Below are positions 39,206 to 47,215 of a DNA stretch of 64,000 bases, piece by piece. Each line of letters starts with the position of its first letter. Position 1 is the stretch's first letter. A program made the position numbers and the translations under genes. The notes beneath the pieces were generated by a model. The model had not been told where the DNA came from. It saw nothing but the letters and a program-made list of their open reading frames with translations, and did not search any database. This stretch comes from Candidatus Fluviicola riflensis (GTDB taxonomy: Bacteria > Bacteroidota > Bacteroidia > Flavobacteriales_D > Crocinitomicaceae), in NCBI GenBank assembly GCA_002243285.1, contig CP022585.1:1786641-1850640 (forward strand). The letters run 5' to 3'.

Positions 39206-39594
39206 TTTGTGATTTGTTCCCGATACAATTTTAATCCTTCTTCAATCAACACTTTAACGGCAGGATCCTGTATATCTTCCGTTTTCTTAATCTCCACATA
39301 CCGCGAAATTTTCCCGGTTCCTTTTAGTAAACCGTTCGGGTCGGGGAGTGACGTACCTCTGTTAAAGCCCAACTTTAAACCTTTTTTCGAAGGAATGATC
39401 ACGCAAATTAGTTCCGCATATTTGTTTCCATAACAGTAAGCGATCATTTTGGCGGAAACATCGATTTGTTCTGTAATATCAGGAAGCGTAGAAATGACTA
39501 GCTCTCGCAATACAAGGGCGTTGTATATGATTTGTTCGTCATACGAAGCCAGGAATTGATCGAGTTGTGAAGGGGGTGTCATAAGTATTGTCAT
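39202..39594 (-). CDS. DUF1801-like small protein
   Basis: 130 residues with the DUF1801 plan: an N-terminal helix (LDQFLASYDEQIIYNALVL), the segment ISAKMIAYCYGNKYA-like (VSAKMIAYCYGNKYAELI), then GLKLGFNRG and a C-terminal RYVEIKK. Relatives are annotated as YdhG/iron-chaperone-like domains of unclear function. Its ATG follows the upstream lipoprotein's TAG with no gap, and its stop overlaps the next gene, so it is the middle gene of a tight three-gene set. Confidence 0.7.
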   Translation of the reverse strand: MTILMTPPSQLDQFLASYDEQIIYNALVLRELVISTLPDITEQIDVSAKMIAYCYGNKYAELICVIIPSKKGLKLGFNRGTSLPDPNGLLKGTGKISRYVEIKKTEDIQDPAVKVLIEEGLKLYREQITK

Positions 39595-40080
39595 CTAATT
39601 ACTTGGTTGCCGAAACGGAATTATCTGTTCTATTTTGGCAGTATTAGGACTTTTATAATCAATACGATTTACTGAGCGTGAAAGGCAATTTTCAATGGCT
39701 ATATCAATCAATTCGTTGATACTGTCATTGTTGCTTTTTAACCGTATGTTTGAAAACCAAGTAGTGCTGCATGAATAAATGATGCCCAATGTATCTAACT
39801 CAAAAGACAGCTCTCCACCGTCTATTCCCGCATAATGTTCATTGGAAAACAGAGAGATAAAATGGCTTTCATTGTTAGTGCTAAAAACGTACTGTTCAAT
39901 CAGACTGTCTTTTGAATCATGATACAGTAAGTGCTCTATAGTTACTGTATCTAGAGAAATACGTCGGCTGTCATGATTGTTTATCATATAATGAAATAGA
40001 ATTTCATCAGGTTTTTCTGTTTTTTCTTGTGAGCAGGAGAATAAAACGAGGGGAACTATAAAAATGAGAAACTTGTACAT
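39595..40080 (-). CDS. Hypothetical lipoprotein
   Basis: 161 residues with a lipobox VLFSC (Cys about residue 16) and a soluble domain with no recognised family. First gene of a three-gene cluster (40080 to 38696). The sequence is more AT-rich than the genes on either side, as is the next gene, which hints at acquired material. Confidence 0.75.
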   Translation of the reverse strand: MYKFLIFIVPLVLFSCSQEKTEKPDEILFHYMINNHDSRRISLDTVTIEHLLYHDSKDSLIEQYVFSTNNESHFISLFSNEHYAGIDGGELSFELDTLGIIYSCSTTWFSNIRLKSNNDSINELIDIAIENCLSRSVNRIDYKSPNTAKIEQIIPFRQPSN

Positions 40081-40086
40081 TTACAG

Positions 40087-40467
40087 CTATTTTGAACGGT
40101 ATTTTGAATAAAACACTATCAGATAAATACTCAGCGTTATTATAAATGCGATTGCGTAAAGCGTCATTCCATAGAAATTGTAAGGATATCCACCATTAAA
40201 AAGTGCTCCCCAAAACATGTAGAGAAGCCAAAAAATACCTAGTAGACAAACAATGCTATTTGGGATGTTTCGAATATTTAATCGAACAAAACAGCACCAA
40301 GAAAAGGCTGTTAAGCCCCCGGAAGAGGCTAACAATAATTCATTTGAGAATGGAAAATGAATAAATAGTAAAATAATGCCTACCAAAACTATAGATGACC
40401 ACCAAATAAGTGTACCATATCTGTAAGTAATGGATTTGTGGATAGGAGTGTCTAACAAGTCGCTCAT
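40087..40467 (-). CDS. Small membrane protein
   Basis: 126 residues with about four membrane helices (22-38, 44-60, 72-90, 100-119). No motif is recognised. Separated by 6 bases from the lipoprotein gene, so probably the first gene of the same operon. Confidence 0.7.
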   Translation of the reverse strand: MSDLLDTPIHKSITYRYGTLIWWSSIVLVGIILLFIHFPFSNELLLASSGGLTAFSWCCFVRLNIRNIPNSIVCLLGIFWLLYMFWGALFNGGYPYNFYGMTLYAIAFIITLSIYLIVFYSKYRSK

Positions 40468-40560
40468 AAATTCATTTGAGCAATGAAATTACAATTTTAA
40501 TTAACAGATCATAATCGTGCTTTTTTCTTTCACTATCTTTAAATCGCAAAATCATCCCGC

Positions 40561-41247
40561 ATGACCGAAACTGTAAAAGCTTATTATGACCGTATTGGCA
40601 AGGAATACGATGACGATCGTTTCGGTAAGTCGAGTTACGGTCAGTATATTCACAAGCAGGAATGCGCGTTTTTGGATAAATGGCTGCCCGAAAATCCAAC
40701 GCAGGCTGTGCTGGACATGGGTTGCGGAACCGGACGTTTTATGTCACGCGCTACCGACGGCGTTGATTTCAGTGAAGGAATGACCGGCGAAGCGAAACAG
40801 AAATTTCCTGACAAAAACGTTCACCTGGCCGAAATTACCAATACCGGATTACCGGCCGAATCGTTTGAAAGAGCGTTTTCCATGCACGTCTTGATGCACC
40901 TGGATGCCAAAACAACCACGAAATTTTTGCAGGAAGCGCATCGTTTACTGGTCGAGGATGGTTTATTTATCGTGGATTTTCCTTCGGCAAAACGTCGTTC
41001 GTTTGGTCAACGGAAGGTGAATGATGCACACTGGCATGGTTCAAATGCACAAAATGCGACAGATTTGTGGGCTTTGGGAAATGACAACTGGAAATTGATC
41101 TCCAAGCGCGGCATTTTGTTTTTTCCCATTCATCGGTTTCCGGTTCGAATACGGCCGTTCATGCGTTTTTTTGACAACCTGTTGTGTCGTTCGTTTTTGA
41201 AAGGATATGCATCTTATGTAATCGTCGTGCTTCAAAAAGTAAGATGA
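40561..41247 (+). CDS. Class I SAM-dependent methyltransferase
   Basis: 228 residues. The AdoMet motif is LDMGCGTGRF near residues 51-60; motif II/III equivalents are around AFSMHVLMHLD and LLVEDGLFIVDFPS. The substrate is unknown. Its TGA overlaps the VanW-family gene's ATG (ATGA), so the two proteins are co-produced and may act on the same target. A TATCTTTA box (variant of TAnnTTTG) lies about 25 bases upstream. Confidence 0.88.
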   Translation: MTETVKAYYDRIGKEYDDDRFGKSSYGQYIHKQECAFLDKWLPENPTQAVLDMGCGTGRFMSRATDGVDFSEGMTGEAKQKFPDKNVHLAEITNTGLPAESFERAFSMHVLMHLDAKTTTKFLQEAHRLLVEDGLFIVDFPSAKRRSFGQRKVNDAHWHGSNAQNATDLWALGNDNWKLISKRGILFFPIHRFPVRIRPFMRFFDNLLCRSFLKGYASYVIVVLQKVR

Positions 41248-41948
41248 AAAAGTTAATTCCGTCATCTCTCAAACGACGTTTTCGTTTGTTTCAACGTGCT
41301 TACCGCGATTGGAAAAACCGGCTTATTGAACCACATGCTGCTTCGAGAGGTGTATTGGATGATGAGGTGAAATTAGCTGTAGTTCAAGCTATTAAACGCA
41401 CTTCGTTGTTTGAGAACAAAGTCCATAACCTGCAACGCGCGGCACGTGAATTGGAACAAGTGATCATTTATCCCGGAGAAGTCATTTCGTTTTGGAAAGT
41501 CATCGGTGATCCTTCTGTTAAACGTGGTTATAAAACCGGCCGGAATATCGTAAACGGAACCTTACAGGAAGCAGTTGGCGGCGGTTTGTGCCAATTATCG
41601 GGAATTGTTTACCACACCGCATTGCTTGCAGGATTGACCGTTTTGGAACGTTATAACCATACAGTTGATATTTATAAGGAAGAAGACCGTTTTACGCCAC
41701 TCGGAGCCGATGCAACAGTCGTTTACGGCTACAAAGACCTGCGTTTTCAAAACAATCGTTCTGTTCCATTGCAATTGAGTTTTTCATTTGAAGAAGAATC
41801 AATTACCTGCGGTATCAGGAGCGCTGATGAATTACAGGTTCAGGAATTGCAGTTTGAGCGCATCGAAGGTGATGGATTCCGGTTGGTTTACACCAAAGAT
41901 CTTTCGGGAAATACGATTGCTGAATCGCGGTATAAACTGGAAAGATAA
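41244..41948 (+). CDS. VanW-family protein
   Basis: 234 residues from ATG 41244, chosen because it overlaps the previous stop as ATGA. The VanW domain carries the family motifs PGEVISFWKVIG and EAVGGGLCQLSG near the centre and GADATVVYGYKDLRF towards the C-terminus. VanW proteins accompany some vancomycin-resistance clusters, but most chromosomal members have no proven role, and no van ligase is here. No signal peptide or membrane helix is evident. Coupled to a methyltransferase. Confidence 0.88.
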   Translation: MKKLIPSSLKRRFRLFQRAYRDWKNRLIEPHAASRGVLDDEVKLAVVQAIKRTSLFENKVHNLQRAARELEQVIIYPGEVISFWKVIGDPSVKRGYKTGRNIVNGTLQEAVGGGLCQLSGIVYHTALLAGLTVLERYNHTVDIYKEEDRFTPLGADATVVYGYKDLRFQNNRSVPLQLSFSFEEESITCGIRSADELQVQELQFERIEGDGFRLVYTKDLSGNTIAESRYKLER

Positions 41949-42011
41949 ACACTAAAATTGGTTGCTTTCATTAACCACATAGGCCACATAGCTTCACATA
42001 GAATTGATTTG

Positions 42012-42050
42012 GCAAACAAAAGGCCATCCTTCCGAAGAAGAACAGCCTTA
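42012..42050 (-). terminator. Terminator after the crystallin-like lipoprotein gene
   Basis: Two 13-base arms (42037-42049 and 42020-42032, several wobbles) close a TTCG tetraloop on the minus strand. TTTTGTTTG follows. Confidence 0.85.
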
Positions 42051-42070
42051 GACTTAAAGTGATTGTTGAG

Positions 42071-42874
42071 TTAATAGACGAACGCGCTTCCCCAAAAAGA
42101 ACTGGTTTCGTCATTAAAATTATTGAATCCGCCCCACATACTTACCAATTGCAGATTCGGGTGGCCCGTTGGAATTTCTGCATCATTTCGTACAAAAAAG
42201 TAAACATCACCACCATAATTGAGATCTTCATAAATGGCAATCACAAAATGGTTCCATGGTTGAAGTTTAACGGTACCGGTTACTTTCTCAGCATAGATAG
42301 ATGATACTCTGTCATTGAACGATGCGCCGACCCAGCTGTTCCAAAACACCTTGGAAGTCGCCCAGTTGACCCCTACAAATGTTTGAATCCGTGAACTAAG
42401 CGCAGGATCTGTTACCGTACTTGCCACCGTGCTTGTCGTAGAGGTGAGTGGAGCAAGTGGATTTACATAATTGGCATGCTCATAAAATGTAGCACGAACC
42501 AGGTTATTAGATGTTTTTTCCTGATCCGAGATGCCATGATGTTTCTTGAAAAAGGTTGAACGATTCTGATCGAATTCCGCCATGTCCTCAAAAAGGAAGC
42601 ATTTTCCGGTTGTTCCCTGATCAATAATTACCGCCTGTTCGTGGTTAGCGATGAATTCTCCGATGGTTTGATTTGCTGCCGAACTTTTTTCCAGTACACA
42701 TTCACCCGTTTTTGCATTTTCGGAATAAGTAACAAGGTATTCCTGGCCATGCAGTACATAGACTTTTGTTTTCAGATTTTTGGCGACCGTGTTTTGGTGA
42801 GTCTGCTCTTTTTCACAGGAAAAAAGCACGAGTGTTGCTATTGACACATAAATAGCGGAAGTGAATCTTTTCAT
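42071..42874 (-). CDS. Lipoprotein with beta/gamma-crystallin-like domain
   Basis: 267 residues from ATG 42874. An upstream ATG at 42910 would place 12 polar residues before the signal peptide and is less likely. The lipobox is VLFSC. The C-terminal ~90 residues carry paired Greek-key motifs: an NDRVSS loop, the strand-turn signature YEDLNYGG, and an NDETSS loop. The N/D-N/D-x-x-S/T-S pattern binds calcium in microbial crystallins. The N-terminal half is unrecognised. It would be a surface or periplasmic calcium-binding lipoprotein. It lies between VanW and a LuxR regulator with its own terminator. Confidence 0.75.
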   Translation of the reverse strand: MKRFTSAIYVSIATLVLFSCEKEQTHQNTVAKNLKTKVYVLHGQEYLVTYSENAKTGECVLEKSSAANQTIGEFIANHEQAVIIDQGTTGKCFLFEDMAEFDQNRSTFFKKHHGISDQEKTSNNLVRATFYEHANYVNPLAPLTSTTSTVASTVTDPALSSRIQTFVGVNWATSKVFWNSWVGASFNDRVSSIYAEKVTGTVKLQPWNHFVIAIYEDLNYGGDVYFFVRNDAEIPTGHPNLQLVSMWGGFNNFNDETSSFWGSAFVY

Positions 42875-42947
42875 AGCGTTATTAATTTTAAGTTTCCTCA
42901 AAGATTCCACTATGCCGGAAAGCAGTCAATACCATTTATGGTACTTT

Positions 42948-43718
42948 TTACAGAAGGTTTAGATTTTCCAGGTAATGGACCAATTGGGGCGAGTTCACAC
43001 ATCCTGTCTTTTCCAGCAGGTTTTTCCGGTATTTATCGATCGAATGCTTGGACAAAAACAACTGTTCGGCAATTTGCTGACTCGTTAACCCTTGCTTGAT
43101 GTAACGCGCTATTTTGAGTTCATTTTCAGAAAACACATTCACCTTCGAATCGTAATTGCTGAGAAAAGCCTGCATGATTTCCACACTTCCTTCTTCATCT
43201 TTGATGTTGAAAAAATAGGTGACCTGGTTGCTATTCGATAAATCTTTCGAAAGAGTGATTTGCGCCAGGTTTACCAGTGGAATATTCGTTAGCGGATCGC
43301 TGGCAATGATGTTGTTGGTTTCCAGGATTCGGTGATAATTTCCGGCGGCGTCGCGCATTCTGTAAGAAATGCAAAAATGTCCGATTCCCTGCGTCGGAAT
43401 GGGCATATTCATTAAGCCTTCCAGGCACAAATAATAGAGTTTTCCGAACGCTTCCTGATCGTCAGGATGAACAATCTCCAGGATATTTTCCGCAGTTATA
43501 AAGCTGTTTTTATAACCGAAATACGTATCGAATCCTTCTGCATGTAAGTGTTTGTAATCGTGAAAATCGAGAATGCTATAAGCTTGCACAACGCTTTTTA
43601 GCGGAGATTCTACAATTGAAGCAACAATGGCTGCTTTTTCCTGATCGGTTAATGGTGTTGTTTTTTTGGCAATGGATTCTTTACAGTATTCCTTGAATAA
43701 TGAAGTCAATTGTGTCAT
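42948..43718 (-). CDS. LuxR-family transcriptional regulator with PAS-like sensor
   Basis: 256 residues. The N-terminal ~180 residues look like a PAS fold (HPDDQEAFGKLYYL, then RMRDAAGNYHRILETNN). The C-terminal ~60 residues are a LuxR/GerE HTH: FSENELKIARYIKQGLTS, then QIAEQLFLSKHSIDKYRKN. It has no phospho-receiver domain, so it probably binds a ligand or partner. The stop lies about 70 bases upstream of the crystallin-like gene on the same strand, so it may regulate or be co-transcribed with it; targets are unknown. Confidence 0.85.
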   Translation of the reverse strand: MTQLTSLFKEYCKESIAKKTTPLTDQEKAAIVASIVESPLKSVVQAYSILDFHDYKHLHAEGFDTYFGYKNSFITAENILEIVHPDDQEAFGKLYYLCLEGLMNMPIPTQGIGHFCISYRMRDAAGNYHRILETNNIIASDPLTNIPLVNLAQITLSKDLSNSNQVTYFFNIKDEEGSVEIMQAFLSNYDSKVNVFSENELKIARYIKQGLTSQQIAEQLFLSKHSIDKYRKNLLEKTGCVNSPQLVHYLENLNLL

Positions 43719-43777
43719 ATAATAGCAGTTTAAAGAGGCTTTAAACTACTGATTTTTCAGAAGTATGACAACAATGG

Positions 43778-44491
43778 TTAGATTTTCCGGATCAGTTTTC
43801 GGGTATGTTTCAGTGATCTTTTACTTTCCCATGACTGGTGGCCTGGAATGATCCATTTCGGATGTTTAAAAGTGCGTTTCACCAGGTGAATCGCCATTCC
43901 CCATGTTCCAAAATTGGCATCAGCCCTGTTGCCGATATCTGTAGCTTCTACCGATTTGATGAAGCAACCGCCATACAGAATTCGTTCTTCGGGGAACCAG
44001 ATCACAATATTGTCGGGAGCATGTCCGGCGCCTGGAAAAAAAGTCTGAACTTTTGTTGCTCCCAAGTGAAATACGGTATCGTGATAAAACACAAATTCAG
44101 GCTGCGGTTCGCCGCGTTCTTCACATATTTTCCTTGTCGAAAAGGAAGTGTAAGTGGCAATTCCCTTCATTTTATAATAATCCAATCCTGCTGTACGGTC
44201 GGCATGTGAATGCGTTGAAATCACCCATTTTACAGGTGAATGAAAACGTTTTTGAATGGAATCAAGCAAAGGCTGGAATTGCGTTGTATCCCATGGAGTG
44301 TCGATGAGGAGAACTCCGGCAGAAGTAATCTTGATCAAGCCGTTTGAGGGAATGGTCGTAGTATCTTTCTCGTCAATAAACGTTCTGTAAGTGGTGAAAA
44401 CGTAGGAGCTGTCGCTGAGACGTGAAAGTTCCAGCTGAGCTCGTGTTTGAAATGTAATGAAGAGTAAAGAAAACAGAATGAATTGTTTCAT
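43778..44491 (-). CDS. Subclass B1 metallo-beta-lactamase
   Basis: 237 residues from ATG 44491, chosen because a signal peptide (ending RAQ, about residue 19) starts there. The zinc ligands fit subclass B1: HSHADR (H116, H118, D120 in BBL numbering), GAGHAPDN (H196), GGCFIKS (C221) and IPGHQSW (H263). The enzyme would hydrolyse beta-lactams, including carbapenems in most B1 members, in the periplasm. B1 enzymes are common on chromosomes of environmental Flavobacteriales. No mobile element or integron touches it. Substrate profile cannot be read from sequence. Confidence 0.9.
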   Translation of the reverse strand: MKQFILFSLLFITFQTRAQLELSRLSDSSYVFTTYRTFIDEKDTTTIPSNGLIKITSAGVLLIDTPWDTTQFQPLLDSIQKRFHSPVKWVISTHSHADRTAGLDYYKMKGIATYTSFSTRKICEERGEPQPEFVFYHDTVFHLGATKVQTFFPGAGHAPDNIVIWFPEERILYGGCFIKSVEATDIGNRADANFGTWGMAIHLVKRTFKHPKWIIPGHQSWESKRSLKHTRKLIRKI

Positions 44492-44563
44492 TATCGGTTT
44501 GATTTTTTCCTGTACAAATGATTTTTTAAGAGTCGAAATCAATCAGCAAGTTACCAAATATTC

Positions 44564-45064
44564 TTAGCGATTTACTCGCTTCAGACGGTTTTCCTGCATT
44601 TTTAAAGCGATATAGTCCATCATTCCAACATGCAACGTTGCCGAAAATGCTTTGAGTGCCTGCTTGGCTGTTTTGTACGTCTTAAACTCGTAAATGGTTT
44701 GCTCTTTGCCTGATATATCTTCGGTAATCAGATTGTAGGTGATGGATTTGTGCGAACGCGTTCCCGTACGATGGTAATAAATTCTGTTTTCAGCAGAAGA
44801 TTTTAATTCAATCGCAATCACCGAATCGGCAGAATGCCAGATTCCCCACTTCAACCCAAAATAAGAAGTGTATTTCCGGAAACGCTGGCCAGATAAATCA
44901 ATTTCGAGTCCGGTAGTCGTCAAGAACAAACTAACGGCAAACGCCAACAGAATCAATCCGGCCACCGGTATAAAAACGCACGTTACAACTCCTATAAGCA
45001 GTCCGGAAGCTGCAGGAAGAACCAAACTATTGGTTTTCCCTTCAGAAATAATGGTGTTTTCCAT
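44564..45064 (-). CDS. Hypothetical membrane protein
   Basis: 166 residues from ATG 45064. One hydrophobic hairpin (about residues 17-50) is followed by a cytoplasmic beta-rich domain that resembles a PH-like fold (FRKYTSYFGLKWGIW, then IELKSSAENRIYYH). No named family is certain. Alone in its transcript, between the beta-lactamase and pckA. Confidence 0.7.
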   Translation of the reverse strand: MENTIISEGKTNSLVLPAASGLLIGVVTCVFIPVAGLILLAFAVSLFLTTTGLEIDLSGQRFRKYTSYFGLKWGIWHSADSVIAIELKSSAENRIYYHRTGTRSHKSITYNLITEDISGKEQTIYEFKTYKTAKQALKAFSATLHVGMMDYIALKMQENRLKRVNR

Positions 45065-45132
45065 GGATCTGGGTTTCAAAAGTGTATCACTAAAATACGA
45101 GTATTTTTTTTACTTCAGATTCCTAAAGCCCT

Positions 45133-45168
45133 AAAAAAGAAAGGATTGCTTTTTCAAACAATCCTTTC
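45133..45168 (-). terminator. Terminator after pckA
   Basis: GAAAGGATTG/CAATCCTTTC stem on the minus strand with a 10-base loop, followed by six Ts. Confidence 0.88.
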
Positions 45169-45192
45169 CGTTAAATCTATATGTTGGTTCGT

Positions 45193-46809
45193 TTAAACCG
45201 TCATTTTTGTTTTCGGTGCGGCAGCTAAAATATCAGCTGATGTTTCCGCAGCGTACAATTCAAAGTTCTTCACGAATTGTTCTGCCAGATGATTAGCTGT
45301 TTTATCGTAAGCACCTTTATCTGACCATGTTTCACGCGGATTCAAAATTTCGGATGGAACACCTTCACAAGAAGTCGGGAATGCCAGTTCGAATACCGGA
45401 AGTGTTGCGAATTCAACGTTGTCCAGTTTTCCAGTCAACGCAGCCGTGATCATTGCACGTGTGTACGACAATTTCATACGGCTCCCAACCCCGTAAGAAC
45501 CACCAGACCAGCCGGTGTTGATCAACCATACTTTAATATCGGTTCCGTCCAATTTTTCACCCAATAACTTCGCGTATTTTGCCGGATGAAGCGGTAAGAA
45601 TGCTTTTCCGAAACAAGCAGAGAACGTTGTTGTAGGCTCTGTAATACCAACTTCTGTTCCGGCAACTTTCGCTGTGTAGCCCGACATGAAGTGATACATT
45701 GCCTGTTCTTTCGTTAAGCGGGAGATCGGAGGCAATACACCAAATGCATCAGCTGTAAGGAAGAAAATATTTTTTGGTCCGGCACCTACAGAAGGTGTCA
45801 TGATATTGTCTATGAAATCGATCGGGTAAGAAACACGCGTGTTTTCAGTGATGGATCCGTCTGCGTAATCAGGAGTAGACGTTTCGCCTACAAAACCAAT
45901 GTTTTCAAGGATTGCCCCAAATTTGATCGCGTCGTAGATTTGCGGTTCTTTTTCCTTGGAAAGATCGATGGTTTTTGCGTAGCATCCGCCTTCGAAGTTG
46001 AACACAGAATTGTCGGCCCAGCCATGCTCATCGTCACCGATCAAGCGACGGTTCGGATCAGAAGATAAGGTTGTTTTACCCGTTCCCGACAAACCGAAGA
46101 AAATGGCCGTATCGCCATCAGTCCCAACGTTTGCCGAGCAGTGCATCGATAATACATTTTTTTCGTGCGGAAGAACGTAATTTAATACCGAGAAAATTCC
46201 TTTTTTAATTTCACCGGTATAACCTGTACCACCGATGATGATCATTTTACGGGTGAAATTCAAAATAGCGAAGTTCTTTTGACGCGTTCCGTCGATTGCA
46301 GGATCTGCAAGGAAACCCGGAGCGCAAACAATATTCCATTCCGCATCGAAGTTTTCGATTTCAGCATCTGTAGGACGCAGGAACATATTGTAAGCAAACA
46401 TGTTCGACCATGGAAATTCCGTTGTCACACGAAGGTTCATGCGGAAATTCTCGTCTGCACAAGCATAAGCGTCGCGCACATAAACGTCTTTCCCTATCAG
46501 GTAAGCTTTCATGCGATTGTACAAAGCATCGAACTGTGCTGTTGAAACAGGAATATTAACATCACCCCACCAAACGCTGTTTTCTGTTTTCGCGTCTTTC
46601 ACTACAAAGCGGTCTTTCGGCGAACGACCCGTGAATTCACCTGTTTCAACGGCGATTGCTCCCGTGTCGGTCAATACACCTTGTCCGTTAATGATGGTAT
46701 CTTCTACCAATTCAGCAGGCGTTAAGTTCCAGAATACGTTTCCGAGATTTTCCAGACCGATTGTTGCCTTCAAATCGGCGTTGTTTCCCCGTTTACCAAA
46801 TTCGTTCAT
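45193..46809 (-). CDS. pckA: ATP-dependent phosphoenolpyruvate carboxykinase
   Basis: 538 residues from ATG 46809 (E. coli PckA has 540). It converts oxaloacetate plus ATP to phosphoenolpyruvate in gluconeogenesis. The P-loop is GLSGTGKTTLS, followed by the metal-binding DDEHGW; the substrate-binding TGRSPKDRF lies near residue 60. An in-frame ATG at 46893 lies upstream of the -7 box and is rejected as the start. Confidence 0.96.
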   Translation of the reverse strand: MNEFGKRGNNADLKATIGLENLGNVFWNLTPAELVEDTIINGQGVLTDTGAIAVETGEFTGRSPKDRFVVKDAKTENSVWWGDVNIPVSTAQFDALYNRMKAYLIGKDVYVRDAYACADENFRMNLRVTTEFPWSNMFAYNMFLRPTDAEIENFDAEWNIVCAPGFLADPAIDGTRQKNFAILNFTRKMIIIGGTGYTGEIKKGIFSVLNYVLPHEKNVLSMHCSANVGTDGDTAIFFGLSGTGKTTLSSDPNRRLIGDDEHGWADNSVFNFEGGCYAKTIDLSKEKEPQIYDAIKFGAILENIGFVGETSTPDYADGSITENTRVSYPIDFIDNIMTPSVGAGPKNIFFLTADAFGVLPPISRLTKEQAMYHFMSGYTAKVAGTEVGITEPTTTFSACFGKAFLPLHPAKYAKLLGEKLDGTDIKVWLINTGWSGGSYGVGSRMKLSYTRAMITAALTGKLDNVEFATLPVFELAFPTSCEGVPSEILNPRETWSDKGAYDKTANHLAEQFVKNFELYAAETSADILAAAPKTKMTV

Positions 46810-46840
46810 ACATTCGTTTTTTAGCAATGCTATTTTGCCA

Positions 46841-46848
46841 CAAAAGTA
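46841..46848 (-). promoter_or_regulatory. -7 box of pckA
   Basis: TACTTTTG on the minus strand, an exact TAnnTTTG match 31 bases before the pckA ATG. Confidence 0.5.
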
Positions 46849-46989
46849 CGGCGCTTCCGTTAAATATGCCCGATTTTCGCGTATAAATTTCAACAGTTTG
46901 TCACTTTACCGAATGATGAACCCAGTGTAAAGCGCATTTAATCAATAAATTAATGGATATTAATGGTTGATAAGTTATTGGTAATCGAG

Positions 46990-47197
46990 GAAAGGTGCGG
47001 GGCTTTTTCAACACAAAGGCACAACGCTTTCGCTGTAGCTTTAGCGAAGGAGCAAAGAAAAGACAAGTTTGACCTGTTAGAAGAACACAAAGGGAACCAG
47101 GTGGAACGCCTTTGTGATCTCAACACGTCCATCCTTCAAAAAAAATGGTGCCTTTGCGCCTTCGCTGAAGCTACAGCGTAAGCGTTGTGGTGAAAAT
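46990..47197. repeat. Noncoding inverted-repeat element with CACAAAG ends
   Basis: The left arm (47020-47057) and right arm (47152-47189) are inverse complements over about 38 bases with three mismatches, built on CTTCGCT-AAGCTACAGCG. It fills most of the 406-base gap between pckA and the MutS-like gene and has no credible frame. A degenerate relative lies at 33420-33700. Confidence 0.7.
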
Positions 47198-47215
47198 TAA
47201 AGGAGTAAACTTTTG

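Noticed and set aside
41244..41948. Vancomycin-resistance locus
   Set aside because: Only a VanW-family protein is present; no VanA/B ligase, VanH or VanX.
46810..46893. N-terminal extension of PckA to ATG 46893
   Set aside because: It would pass through the promoter box, and PckA of normal length starts at 46809.
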